Below are positions 8,448-16,328 of a DNA stretch of 64,000 nt, piece by piece (position 1 is the stretch's first letter; each line of letters opens with the position of its first letter). This stretch comes from CAVVJA01 sp963779485 (GTDB taxonomy: Bacteria; Actinomycetota; Actinomycetes; Mycobacteriales; Jatrophihabitantaceae): the NCBI GenBank assembly GCA_963779485.1, contig CAVZYJ010000013.1, forward strand, positions 806,001 to 870,000, given 5' to 3'. The notes beneath the pieces were generated by a model. It was not told where the DNA came from, ran no database searches, and saw only the letters and a program-made list of their open reading frames with translations. Made by a program: the position numbers and the translations under genes.

Positions 8448-9346
8448 GCTGGCCAGTGTGCGCCCCGATACTGAGCCACGCGTTCGCGCACGGCGGGCGC
8501 GACCTCGGTGGCGAAGCGTCGCAGCTGCGCCACGGGATCCGCACTCGGGCCGAACACGAAGGTATCCATCCCGTGCTCGACGACGAGCTCGGTCAGCTCG
8601 TCCACCCATTGCGGAGCCGAGCCCTGCAGGAACTCCCCCGTGCCGTCGATCGATCCCCACACGTTGTAGACCCGCTGGATCCGCGCTGGATCGCGGTTCG
8701 CGGCCACGGCGGCTTCGTCGATCCGGGCCTGCATGTCCAGGAGCTTGTCCGGCGTCGCCCACCCACTCGACGGCACCCACCCATCCGCCGCGCGGCCGAC
8801 CAGCGCGAGGGTGCGCGGGCCGCCGACGCCGAGCCAGATCCCCATGTCGTGGACCGGTTGCGGACCGGGCTTCACACCGGCCAGCCGGTAGTACTGACCG
8901 TCGAACCGGACCGACCGCTGCGCCGACCACATCAACCGAGTGACCTCGATTGCCTCCTCCAGTGCGCTCACGGCCTCTCCGGGTGGACGCGACGGAACAC
9001 CCATCGCCTCGATCGCCGTCCAGAACGCGCCCGCGCCGAGCCCGAGCTCGAACCGCCCTCCCGAGAGCACATCGAGGCTCGCCGCGGCCTTGGCCATCAC
9101 GGCCGGGGGCCGCAGCGGCAAGCACGCGACATCGGGGAAGACGCGCGCCCGCCGCGTGCGGGCCAGGACCGTGGCCATGAGCATCCAGGTGTCGAGGAAA
9201 CGCCGCTGGTAGGGGTGATCCTGAATGCCGATCAGATCCAAGCCCTCGTCGTCAGCAATCCGAGCCAGCGTCAGCACCTCATCCAGCGCCGCGGCCGCCG
9301 GAGTTGGAAAGACGCCGAACTGAATCGGACGCCCATAGTCCGTCAT
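8444..9346 (-). CDS. LLM-class F420-dependent oxidoreductase
   Basis: The 300-residue protein is a luciferase-like TIM barrel. Visible landmarks are QFGVFPTPA near the start, DHPYQRRFLDTW, the SGGRFELGLGAGAF segment after LDVL, and IWLGVGGPRTLALVGRAADGW. This pattern fits F420-dependent LLM enzymes rather than FMN alkanal monooxygenases. The substrate is unknown. It leads an operon with two small membrane proteins, an unusual setting for a soluble enzyme. Confidence 0.85.
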   Translation of the reverse strand: MTDYGRPIQFGVFPTPAAAALDEVLTLARIADDEGLDLIGIQDHPYQRRFLDTWMLMATVLARTRRARVFPDVACLPLRPPAVMAKAAASLDVLSGGRFELGLGAGAFWTAIEAMGVPSRPPGEAVSALEEAIEVTRLMWSAQRSVRFDGQYYRLAGVKPGPQPVHDMGIWLGVGGPRTLALVGRAADGWVPSSGWATPDKLLDMQARIDEAAVAANRDPARIQRVYNVWGSIDGTGEFLQGSAPQWVDELTELVVEHGMDTFVFGPSADPVAQLRRFATEVAPAVRERVAQYRGAHWPA

Positions 9347-9423
9347 GGTCCCTACGGTGGCACGCCGGCCATCGGGGCGCAGCTCCCGATGGCCGGATCA
9401 GGCCGACCGAGCCTGCTCGCCGT

Positions 9424-10410
9424 TCAGCGGTCGATCAGTCGCTCGAGATGCTCCGGATACCGGGCACCCTGAATCTGGATCGTTGCGGCCGCTCGCTCGA
9501 TCTCGCCGAGGTCGTCGGAGGTCAACTCGACTGCGGCTGCCCCGATGTTCTCGTCGAGGCGCTGCACCCTCCGCGTGCCGGGGATCGGAACGATCCAGGG
9601 CTTCTGGGCGAGCAGCCAGGCAATGGCGACCTGGGCCGGGGTGGCCTGCTTGCGCTCGCCGATCGTGGCGAGCAAGTCGACCAAGACCTGGTTGGCCTGA
9701 CGAGCCTCCGGCGTGAAGCGCGGGATCGTGCTGCGGATGTCGTCGGTGCCGAATGTCGCGGTCTCGTCGACCTTTCCGGTGAGGAAGCCCTTGCCCAGCG
9801 GGCTGAACGGCACGAAGCCGATGCCCAGCTCTTCGAGGGTCGGCAGCACCTCGTCTTCCGGGCCTCGTGTCCACAGCGAGTACTCGCTCTGGACGGCTGT
9901 GACCGGCTGGACGGCATGGGCGCGCCGGATAGTCTGCGCGGCGGCCTCGGAGAGGCCAAAGTGCTTGACCTTGCCGGCCCGGATGAGATCCCGCACGGCT
10001 CCGGCCACGTCCTCGATCGGCACCTCCGGGTCGACCCGGTGTTGATAGAACAGGTCGATGGCTTCGACCTTGAGCCGCGTGAGCGAGGCGTCGGCGACCT
10101 GCTTGATGTGCTCCGGCTGGCTGGACAGCCCGGTCTGGTGACCGTCGGAGTCGATGGCGAACCCGAACTTCGTCGCGATCACCACGCCGTCGCGGAACGG
10201 CGCGAGGGCGTCGCCTACGAGTTCCTCGTTCACGAACGGGCCGTATACCTCAGCCGTATCGAAGAACGTCACCCCGCGTTCGACCGCGGCCCGGATCAGG
10301 GCAATGCTCTCCTGCCGCTCCGGAACCGGGCCGTAGCTCTGACTCATCCCCATGCAGCCGAGCCCGATGGCCGAGACCTCCAGGCTCCGACCAAGTTTGC
10401 GCTTCTCCAT
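9424..10410 (-). CDS. aldo/keto reductase
   Basis: The 328-residue NADPH-dependent (alpha/beta)8-barrel enzyme starts MEKRKLGRSLEVSAIGLGCMGMS. The catalytic tetrad is visible: Asp and Tyr in FFDTAEVYGP, Lys in IATKFGF and His in LFYQHRVDP. The cofactor end has IVPIPGTRRVQRLDEN. It belongs to the AKR group often annotated as Tas/YghZ- or AKR13-like. The cupin gene ends 30 bp... upstream in the same direction, so the cupin and reductase are likely co-transcribed and may share a detoxification role; that is inference. Confidence 0.9.
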   Translation of the reverse strand: MEKRKLGRSLEVSAIGLGCMGMSQSYGPVPERQESIALIRAAVERGVTFFDTAEVYGPFVNEELVGDALAPFRDGVVIATKFGFAIDSDGHQTGLSSQPEHIKQVADASLTRLKVEAIDLFYQHRVDPEVPIEDVAGAVRDLIRAGKVKHFGLSEAAAQTIRRAHAVQPVTAVQSEYSLWTRGPEDEVLPTLEELGIGFVPFSPLGKGFLTGKVDETATFGTDDIRSTIPRFTPEARQANQVLVDLLATIGERKQATPAQVAIAWLLAQKPWIVPIPGTRRVQRLDENIGAAAVELTSDDLGEIERAAATIQIQGARYPEHLERLIDR

Positions 10411-10440
10411 ATCAGCAACTTCTCTCTGTTCTCCGGCGGG

Positions 10441-10842
10441 TCAGCGGGTTCTGTACTCGGTGTCGGTGACGTGCTCGCCCCAGTTCGCCTCTGGTCGCGC
10501 ATCTCCGGGGACGGCTTCGGTGATGGACAGGTGGGTCATGAAGTGGTCGGGTGCGGCACCGTGCCAGTGCCATTCGTCGGCCGACGTGTAGACGATGTCA
10601 CCGGGCCGGATCTCGACGACCGCACCGTCCCGAGCCTGTACGAGACCCTTTCCCTCGGTGACGTAGAGCGTTTGACCGACGGCATGGGAATGCCACGCGG
10701 TACGGGCGGCGGGCGTGAAGCGGACGGCGCTGACCCGCACCCGCGAAGGATCTTCACCTCGGGCGATGCTGTCGATCCAGACGTCTCCGGTGAACCACTC
10801 GGCAGGCCCCTTCGCGGTCGGCGGCTTGGGCTGAACGTCCAC
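10441..10842 (-). CDS. cupin-domain protein
   Basis: This 133-residue single cupin has motif 1 in AWHSHAVGQTLYVTEG (HxH and a later Gln/Glu position) and motif 2 in IRPGDIVYTSADEWHWHG. The GTG at 10842 is preceded by GAGGAGG at ideal distance, which fixes the start; the longer open frame upstream is non-coding and crosses a repeat element. Proteins of this type, often annotated as quercetin-dioxygenase-like or carboxymuconolactone-associated cupins, bind a metal. It lies 30 bp upstream of the aldo/keto reductase, in the same direction. Confidence 0.85.
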   Translation of the reverse strand: MDVQPKPPTAKGPAEWFTGDVWIDSIARGEDPSRVRVSAVRFTPAARTAWHSHAVGQTLYVTEGKGLVQARDGAVVEIRPGDIVYTSADEWHWHGAAPDHFMTHLSITEAVPGDARPEANWGEHVTDTEYRTR

Positions 10843-11005
10843 GGGCGCCCTCCTCAACTGGCTTTGGCCTGCGGCCGGCACTCGTCCGCTCGGCTGCGAC
10901 CACGCTACGAGATCTTCCGGTGCGGTGGGAGGCTCTGTGATAACCAGGATGGCCACTCCCCCTCTGCCGTGCCGGGCAGGGACTGGGCGCCATTCGTGGC
11001 CTTTC

Positions 11006-11052
11006 GTGATCTTGGACTTGCTGCCCTCTGGCGGCGATAAGTCCAAGATCAC
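11006..11052. repeat. 47-bp palindromic repeat, copy A
   Basis: The 14-base arms GTGATCTTGGACTT and AAGTCCAAGATCAC are perfectly complementary and separated by 19 bases, themselves partly palindromic (GCTGCC/GGCGGC). A second 47-bp copy lies at 45787-45833 in the opposite orientation, and half copies lie at 15097-15111 and 15901-15919. It sits between two same-direction genes, so it may act as a terminator hairpin or be a REP-like mobile repeat. Confidence 0.8.
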
Positions 11053-11091
11053 AACTGCGAAACGGGAGACGGGAAGTGCAGTCCATTGTGC

Positions 11092-12279
11092 TCAGGTTCG
11101 GTCGAGGCACATTTTCACGGCATCGATGAGCGTTCGCCAGCGTGGGTCGCCGTGCGGCCCGATGTTCCGCATCCGGCTGCAGAGATAGCCGAAACTGATC
11201 TGATAGTCCGGGTCGGCGATGCCCAGCCGCCCGCCCGCGCCGGTATGTCCGAAGGAGCCGGGCCCGAAGCCGGGCATGCTCGGCGAGGCGAGTTGGTAGC
11301 CGAGACCAAAGCGGATGTCCGGGCCCGCCGTCCCGCTCTCGATCAGCGTCGTCAGGGTGTCCGTGCGTGGACGGGTCACGGCCGCGCGCGTGTCGTCAGT
11401 GATCAGCCTGACGCTGCCGACGGGCCCGAGCAGCGCGGCGTACATGGTGGCCAGGGCGCGAGCATTGGTAACCGCTCCGACGGCGGGGCGTTCGGCGGTG
11501 TAGTGGGCGCGTACCTCTTCCGGGTTGGAGGCGTCGGGGTCGTCCATCGGTGGGTTTTCGCGCAAGAACTCTTGGCGGGCCGCCGCGTAGCTGCCCGGCT
11601 GCAGATCCTCATCCGCAGGTTCCACCGGGCTGTGCTCCTCCCAGCGGCCGGGTACAACGCGCTGGATAACGTTCTCGGGGACGCCGATCCACATGTCGAT
11701 CCCGAGCGGCTCGGCGATCGACGTCCGGACATGCGAGGCAATGCTTGCGCCGGTTGCCCGCCGGACGATCTCGTCGAGCAAGGTGCCGTACGTCACGGGG
11801 TGATAGGCCATCGCCGTCCCCGGTTCCCATAGTGGCGCCGCGGCGGCCAACGCGCCGGTCACCGCCTCGCCGCGGTGCAAGTCAAGACCTTGCAGCCCGG
11901 TACGCAGCGGTGGGTACGGCAGGCCGGCCGTGTGTGACGCGATCATCGCGACGGTGACGTGCTCCTTGCCCGCCGCGGCGAACTCTGGCCAATGGGCCGC
12001 CACCCGCTCCTCCGGGTCCAGGTCGCCGCGCTCGACCAGCATCGCCAGAACCGTAGCCGTAATGCCCTTGCTGCAAGACGCGACCATCATCAGCGCGTCG
12101 GGCGACATCGGTCGCTGGCGCAAGACGTCCGTGCCACCCCACAGGTCAACGACCTTGACGCCCTGGTAGAAGACAGCGACCGCCGCCGCGTCCTCGCCCG
12201 GACCCTCGAAGTTTCGCCGGAATGCGTCGGCGACCAGCCCGAATCGCTCCCCGACGCCAGGAACGACGTCACCTACCAC
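11092..12279 (-). CDS. serine hydrolase, class C beta-lactamase family
   Basis: The 395-residue protein has the SxxK catalytic motif in ASCSKGITATVLA (about residues 68-71), a YHPVTYG segment that supplies the tyrosine of the second motif, and a late FGHTGAGGRLGIADP segment equivalent to the HTG/KTG box. This is the EstB-like esterase/beta-lactamase group, usually acting on small esters rather than beta-lactams. There is no signal peptide, so it is probably cytosolic. It is a single gene between the KatG gene and repeat copy A. Confidence 0.85.
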   Translation of the reverse strand: MVGDVVPGVGERFGLVADAFRRNFEGPGEDAAAVAVFYQGVKVVDLWGGTDVLRQRPMSPDALMMVASCSKGITATVLAMLVERGDLDPEERVAAHWPEFAAAGKEHVTVAMIASHTAGLPYPPLRTGLQGLDLHRGEAVTGALAAAAPLWEPGTAMAYHPVTYGTLLDEIVRRATGASIASHVRTSIAEPLGIDMWIGVPENVIQRVVPGRWEEHSPVEPADEDLQPGSYAAARQEFLRENPPMDDPDASNPEEVRAHYTAERPAVGAVTNARALATMYAALLGPVGSVRLITDDTRAAVTRPRTDTLTTLIESGTAGPDIRFGLGYQLASPSMPGFGPGSFGHTGAGGRLGIADPDYQISFGYLCSRMRNIGPHGDPRWRTLIDAVKMCLDRT

Positions 12280-12295
12280 GCGGGCTGGACGCCGA

Positions 12296-14491
12296 TCAGG
12301 CGAGGTCGAAGCGATCGAGGTTCATGACCTTGTCCCACGCGGCGACGAAGTCACGCACGAACTTCTCCTTCGCGTCGTCGCAGGCGTAGACCTCTGAGAT
12401 CGCGCGGAGCTGGGAGTTCGAACCGAAGACGAGGTCGACGGCGGTGGCGGTCCACTTGACCTCGCCCGTGGCGCGATCCCGACCTTCGAACACGTTCTCA
12501 GCCGAAGCGGATGCCTTCCACTCCGTGCTCATGTCGAGCAGGTTCACGAAGAAGTCGTTGGTCAACGTCTCGGGCCGGTCGGTGAAGACGCCGTGTTGGG
12601 ATTGCCCGAAGTTGGCGTTCAGGGCCCGCATGCCGCCGATGAGCACCGTCATCTCGGGAGCGGTCAGCGTCAACAGGTTGGCCCGATCCAGCAGCCGCTG
12701 CTCCGGCGGCAACTTCTCTCCGGCGCGAAGGTAGTTGCGGAACCCGTCGGCGGTCGGTTCGAGCACGGCGAACGACTCCACGTCGGTTTGCTCCTGCGAG
12801 GCGTCCGTGCGCCCCGGCGCGAACGGGACCGTGATGTCGTGCCCGGCGTTCTTCGCCGCTTGCTCGACGGCCGCGCACCCGCCCAGGACGATCAGGTCGG
12901 CGAGCGAGACCTTCTTTCCGCCGGACTGTGAGCCGTTGAAGTCCTGCTGGATCTGCTCGAGGGTCTGCAGCACCTTCGCGAGGTCGGCCGGGTCGTTGAC
13001 CTCCCAGTTCCTTTGCGGCGCAAGGCGAATCCGTGCCCCGTTGGCCCCGCCCCGCTTGTCGGTGCCGCGGAAGCTCGCCGCCGACGCCCAGGCGGTGGAG
13101 ACCAGCTGGGAGACGGACAGTCCCGAGGCGAGGATCTTGCTCTTGAGGGCGGCGATGTCGTCCTCTCCGATCAGGTCATGATCGACCGCGGGGACGGGGT
13201 CCTGCCACAGCTGCGGCTCCGGAACCCACGGGCCGAGGTAGCGCGAGACGGGTCCCATGTCGCGGTGCAACAGCTTGTACCACGCCTTGGCGAACGCGTC
13301 CGCGAGCTGGTCCGGGTGCTCGTGGAAGCGCTTCGCGATCGGCGCGTAGATCGGATCCACCTTCAGCGCAAGGTCCGTCGTCAGCATCATGGGAGCGTGC
13401 CGCTTCGACGGATCATGCGCGTCGGGCACGGTGCCCTGGGCCTCGGGATTCTTCGGCGTCCACTGCTTCGCCCCGGCCGGACTGGTCGTCAGCTCCCAGT
13501 CGTAGCTGAACAGGTTGTCCAGGAATCCGTTGTCCCACTTCGTCGGCTCGTTGGTCCACGCGCCCTCCAGCCCGCTGGTGAGCGTGTCGGCGCCCTTGCC
13601 GCTGCCGTAGGTGTTCTTCCAGCCGAGGCCTTGCTGCTCGATGGGGGCAGCCTCGGGTTCTGGACCGATGTACTGCGGATCGACGGCGCCGTGGGTCTTG
13701 CCGACCGTGTGGCCGCCGACGATGAGCGCAAGCGTCTCCTCGTCGTTCATCGCCATGCGACGGAAGGTCTCTCGAATGTCCCTGGCGGCAGCCAGCGGAT
13801 CCGGGTTGCCGTTCGGCCCCTCCGGATTCACGTAGATCAGGCCCATCTGCACGGCGCCGAACGGACCGGCGAGTTCCCGGTCGCCGCTGTAGCGCTCATC
13901 TCCGAGCCAGGTGTCCTCCGGCCCCCAGAAGATCTCGTCGGGCTCCCAGATGTCCTCTCGCCCGAAGCCGAAGCCGAACGTCTTGAACCCCATCGATTCA
14001 TAGGCACAGTTGCCGGCGAAGATCAGCAGATCGGCCCAGGAGATCTTCCGGCCGTACTTCTGCTTGACCGGCCAGAGCAACCGGCGCGCCTTGTCGAGGC
14101 TCGCGTTGTCGGGCCAGCTGTTGAGGGGGGCAAAGCGCTGCGCGCCGCTGCCGCCACCGCCCCGGCCATCGGCGATGCGGTACGTGCCTGCGGCATGCCA
14201 CGTCATCCGGATGAAGAGCGGCCCGTAGTGGCCGTAGTCGGCCGGCCACCAGTCCTGCGACGTCGTCATCACCTCGATGATGTCCCGCTTCAGCGCGTCG
14301 AGGTCGAGGGTCTTGAACTCTTCTGCGTAGTCGAAGTCCTCGCCCATCGGGTTGGACCGGGGCGAGTGCTGATGCAGAACCTGCAGGTCCAGCTGATTCG
14401 GCCACCAGTCCTGGTTCGTCCTGGGCCGACTCGGCTTGGGAGTCGGGGAGGGGATTACTGGGTTCTCGCTTTCGCTGCCGCGGTCAGACAC
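12296..14491 (-). CDS. katG: catalase-peroxidase KatG
   Basis: The 731-residue bifunctional haem catalase-peroxidase detoxifies H2O2 in the cytosol. It carries distal-site FIRMTWHAAGTY (Arg, Trp, His), proximal His in IVGGHTVGKTHG, and the Tyr and Met of the Met-Tyr-Trp adduct (MGLIYVNPEGPNG and RRMAMND). The serine equivalent to M. tuberculosis Ser315 is present in TLTSGLEGAW. The GTG at 14491 is preceded by AGGAGAAGGA, a strong ribosome site, so KatG can be made alone. The frame stays open upstream through the whole Fur-like gene, with no stop between them. FurA control of katG by peroxide-sensitive repression is established in mycobacteria and likely here. Confidence 0.95.
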   Translation of the reverse strand: MSDRGSESENPVIPSPTPKPSRPRTNQDWWPNQLDLQVLHQHSPRSNPMGEDFDYAEEFKTLDLDALKRDIIEVMTTSQDWWPADYGHYGPLFIRMTWHAAGTYRIADGRGGGGSGAQRFAPLNSWPDNASLDKARRLLWPVKQKYGRKISWADLLIFAGNCAYESMGFKTFGFGFGREDIWEPDEIFWGPEDTWLGDERYSGDRELAGPFGAVQMGLIYVNPEGPNGNPDPLAAARDIRETFRRMAMNDEETLALIVGGHTVGKTHGAVDPQYIGPEPEAAPIEQQGLGWKNTYGSGKGADTLTSGLEGAWTNEPTKWDNGFLDNLFSYDWELTTSPAGAKQWTPKNPEAQGTVPDAHDPSKRHAPMMLTTDLALKVDPIYAPIAKRFHEHPDQLADAFAKAWYKLLHRDMGPVSRYLGPWVPEPQLWQDPVPAVDHDLIGEDDIAALKSKILASGLSVSQLVSTAWASAASFRGTDKRGGANGARIRLAPQRNWEVNDPADLAKVLQTLEQIQQDFNGSQSGGKKVSLADLIVLGGCAAVEQAAKNAGHDITVPFAPGRTDASQEQTDVESFAVLEPTADGFRNYLRAGEKLPPEQRLLDRANLLTLTAPEMTVLIGGMRALNANFGQSQHGVFTDRPETLTNDFFVNLLDMSTEWKASASAENVFEGRDRATGEVKWTATAVDLVFGSNSQLRAISEVYACDDAKEKFVRDFVAAWDKVMNLDRFDLA

Positions 14492-15025
14492 GTCGGTCCT
14501 TCTCCTGTCTCGTTCTATGGCTGGTTGCTCTTGACTGGTTGCGCTGATCAAGGGGTGCTGCTCAGCCGGTCGGCGCTGCCTGGTTGACCGCCGGACGCGG
14601 CAGACTGCCGCGGCACACTCGGGACATCGCCCCCAGTAGATGACCTCGGCTTCGCCGATCTCGTAGCCCACGTCATCGGCAGCCGTCAGGCAGGGGACGT
14701 AGCCGACGGCGCAGTCGACATCGGCGATCGCACCGCATGATCGACAGACGACGTGATGGTGGTTGTCCCCGACCCGCGCCTCGTAGCGCGCGACCGAGCC
14801 CCTCGGCTGGAAACACCGCACCAGATCCGCCGCGGTCAGCGCTCGCAGCACGTCGTAGACGGCCTGGTGGGACACCTCACCGAGATCCTCACGCACGGCC
14901 CCGATGATCGAGTCCGTGTCGGCGTGCGGATTAGCGTGCACCGCGGTTAGCACCGCCACTCGAGGACGCGTTACGCGGAGCGCAGCCCCTCGCAACATGC
15001 CCTCGAAGTCGGAGTTCGTCGGCAC
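14492..15025 (-). CDS. furA: FurA-type repressor, frame continuous with katG
   Basis: This Fur-family regulator has the winged-helix segment LRVTRPRVAVLTAV and HQAVYDVLRALTAADLV, then the metal-binding DNHHHVVCRSCGAIADVDC, and a C-terminal CPEC pair. These match mycobacterial FurA, which represses katG. The Fur body ends near 14605, but no stop codon follows: about 45 further residues run straight into the katG frame. Either the two are sometimes made as one protein of about 909 residues, or a stop was lost or miscalled. The start is a GTG at 15025; an ATG at 15079 is a less likely alternative. The end coordinate is set only by the katG start. Confidence 0.85.
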
Positions 15026-15096
15026 GCAGCACAGTGTCGTCCACTTTCTGGAATGAATCAAGACTGGCGTACGAAGCACCGGCGACCGTAACGAGT

Positions 15097-15111
15097 GTGA
15101 TCGTGGACTTG
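15097..15111 (+). repeat. half copy of palindromic repeat (left arm)
   Basis: GTGATCGTGGACTTG matches the left arm of repeat copy A at 14 of 15 positions. The right arm is not nearby; an inverted right-arm match occurs at 15901-15919, on the other side of the DUF6325/SHOCT pair. Confidence 0.45.
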
Positions 15112-15122
15112 AACCCAGGCAC

Positions 15123-15575
15123 CTATTGGGCCGTGCGGGCTTCGATCACTGAGACATCGGCTGCACCCAGCCACGCTTCCTCGAGCGGTGTACCGCCGGC
15201 CCGGCGAATCGCCGACAGCAGCGGTGTCGCCCAGGTGTGCTCGATCAGCGCGACCGCGGCGACGGATCCGGTGGGGACCGCATCAGCCAGAGACCATGAC
15301 GAGACGTCGGCTGATTCGTCGTCGGCGCCGGCAGCCTGGGGGCCGGCCACCGCGTCGGGCTGACCCAAGACCGCGGCGGCGAGCACGCCCGAGTTCGAGC
15401 CCAGCTCGGCGGGCGCGTCAAGCGTGTCGAAGCTGCCGTCCGCCGCGCGCTCGATCAGGAGCAGATCCAGCAAGCGGACGATGCCTGCCTCTCGCAGCCG
15501 CGCGAACTCCGTCAGCACCTCTCCGGAGAACTTCGCGTCGTCGAAGCCGACGACAAGCACCTGCACCGGACCCAT
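15123..15575 (-). CDS. DUF6325-family protein
   Basis: The 150-residue acidic protein starts MGPVQVLVVGFDDAKFSGEV and continues with LREAGIVRLLDLLLIERA, the hallmark of DUF6325 (related to DUF1269-type membrane-stress proteins). The C-terminal part has ALIEHTWATPLLSAIRRAGG and a final alpha-helix. The function is unknown. It overlaps the upstream SHOCT gene by one base (TGATG), so the two are translationally coupled. In other actinobacteria these families are often adjacent, which suggests a joint role. Confidence 0.8.
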   Translation of the reverse strand: MGPVQVLVVGFDDAKFSGEVLTEFARLREAGIVRLLDLLLIERAADGSFDTLDAPAELGSNSGVLAAAVLGQPDAVAGPQAAGADDESADVSSWSLADAVPTGSVAAVALIEHTWATPLLSAIRRAGGTPLEEAWLGAADVSVIEARTAQ

Positions 15576-15841
15576 CAGGTCTGCGTCCGGGTCAGTAGCT
15601 TCGCGTACTCCTCTTGGGTGATCACGCCGGTGTCCCGGAGATGCGTAAGGGCGTCAACAGTGGCCGGCGGGCTAGTGGCCGGCGGGCTAGCCGCCGGCGG
15701 GCCAGCGGCACTCGGCGCGGGAGCTTGGCGGTGCTTCGGATGCGACGCCGCATAGGCCTGTGCTGGCGTGAAACGGCCGCCGTAGTAGGGCACATCGCCG
15801 GTCATGCCTACTCGCTGTAACTGCCGTGGGACCAACAGCAT
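15575..15841 (-). CDS. SHOCT-domain protein
   Basis: This small protein (88 residues from the ATG at 15841) has an arginine-containing leader, a YYGGRFTPAQAYAA segment, a proline/alanine-rich linker and a C-terminal SHOCT motif, LTHLRDTGVITQEEYAKLL. SHOCT domains are short oligomerisation helices in bacterial proteins. The ATG at 15841 was chosen because GGGAGG precedes it closely; ATG 15808 is an alternative. The linker is encoded by a 15-bp tandem repeat. The downstream DUF6325 gene is coupled by a one-base overlap. Confidence 0.75.
   Translation of the reverse strand: MLLVPRQLQRVGMTGDVPYYGGRFTPAQAYAASHPKHRQAPAPSAAGPPAASPPATSPPATVDALTHLRDTGVITQEEYAKLLTRTQT
15659..15704. repeat. 15-bp tandem repeat inside SHOCT gene
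   Basis: Two exact and one diverged copies of AGTGGCCGGCGGGCT follow each other. In the SHOCT protein they encode a repeated Pro-Pro-Ala linker, so copy-number change would keep the frame and only alter linker length. Confidence 0.75.
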
Positions 15842-15900
15842 TCGACCTCCCCTGCCGCGACCTCGATTCTCGCACGCACGATCCGGCAAACATCTGCTAT

Positions 15901-15919
15901 TTCCAAGATCACGACTGCG
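15901..15919 (-). repeat. half copy of palindromic repeat (right arm)
   Basis: The sequence here matches 17 of 19 bases of the right arm and adjacent flank of repeat copy A (11041-11059). It lies upstream of the SHOCT gene and faces the left-arm half copy at 15097-15111. Confidence 0.45.
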
Positions 15920-15979
15920 CCTACCCCCAGCGCCGGCTGCACTGATGCCTCAGCTCGGAGGAGCGTCAGGCCGCGCCCG

Positions 15980-16231
15980 CTAGGCTCGTCGGCAGTCCGC
16001 GTCGATCTGATCGACGCGCTGGCCGACCGGCTCGAAGTCGGCGTGCTGCGCCCGGTCCGGCGGCACGATGCGCCACAGCCCACCCAACCCACTGAGCCGG
16101 GTCTGCACGACCACCACCGCGCCGCCGCAGCCACTACAGGGCTGGGAGCGAACACGCCAGGTGGAGGTCGCCACGCGGCCACACGGTACGCCTCGACCAT
16201 TGCGCCCGGCCGGTGTCGCCATCAAGATCAC
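15980..16231 (-). CDS. possible small hypothetical protein
   Basis: An 83-codon frame has strongly G/C third positions in its second half and encodes a CSGCGG motif followed by WRIVPPDRAQHADFEPVGQR. I do not recognise the family. The first 25 residues have weaker codon bias, so the true start may be internal. Only one CxxC pair is visible, so a zinc ribbon is not supported. It is divergent from the glycosyltransferase gene. The remaining bases to 16328 hold that gene's promoter region and nothing else I can name. Confidence 0.35.
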   Translation of the reverse strand: MILMATPAGRNGRGVPCGRVATSTWRVRSQPCSGCGGAVVVVQTRLSGLGGLWRIVPPDRAQHADFEPVGQRVDQIDADCRRA

Positions 16232-16328
16232 GCCGGGTGTGCGGACCGCGGACTGACGTGCTGGTGCACAGCTCAGACACGACCGTCGTACCCGCCGCGG
16301 TAGATTCTCGGACCCGTAGGATACAGCG

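Noticed and set aside
9304..11040. Very long plus-strand open frame opposite the aldo/keto reductase and cupin genes
   Set aside because: It is a shadow of high GC; the minus-strand genes have clear motifs and catalytic residues, the plus frame has none.
13013..14587. Long plus-strand open frame opposite katG
   Set aside because: It is antisense to a fully conserved catalase-peroxidase and has no recognisable domain.
15100..15122. tRNA T-arm-like sequence on the minus strand (GGTTCAAGTCC)
   Set aside because: The T-stem is imperfect and the bases that would form the rest of a tRNA are inside the DUF6325 gene.
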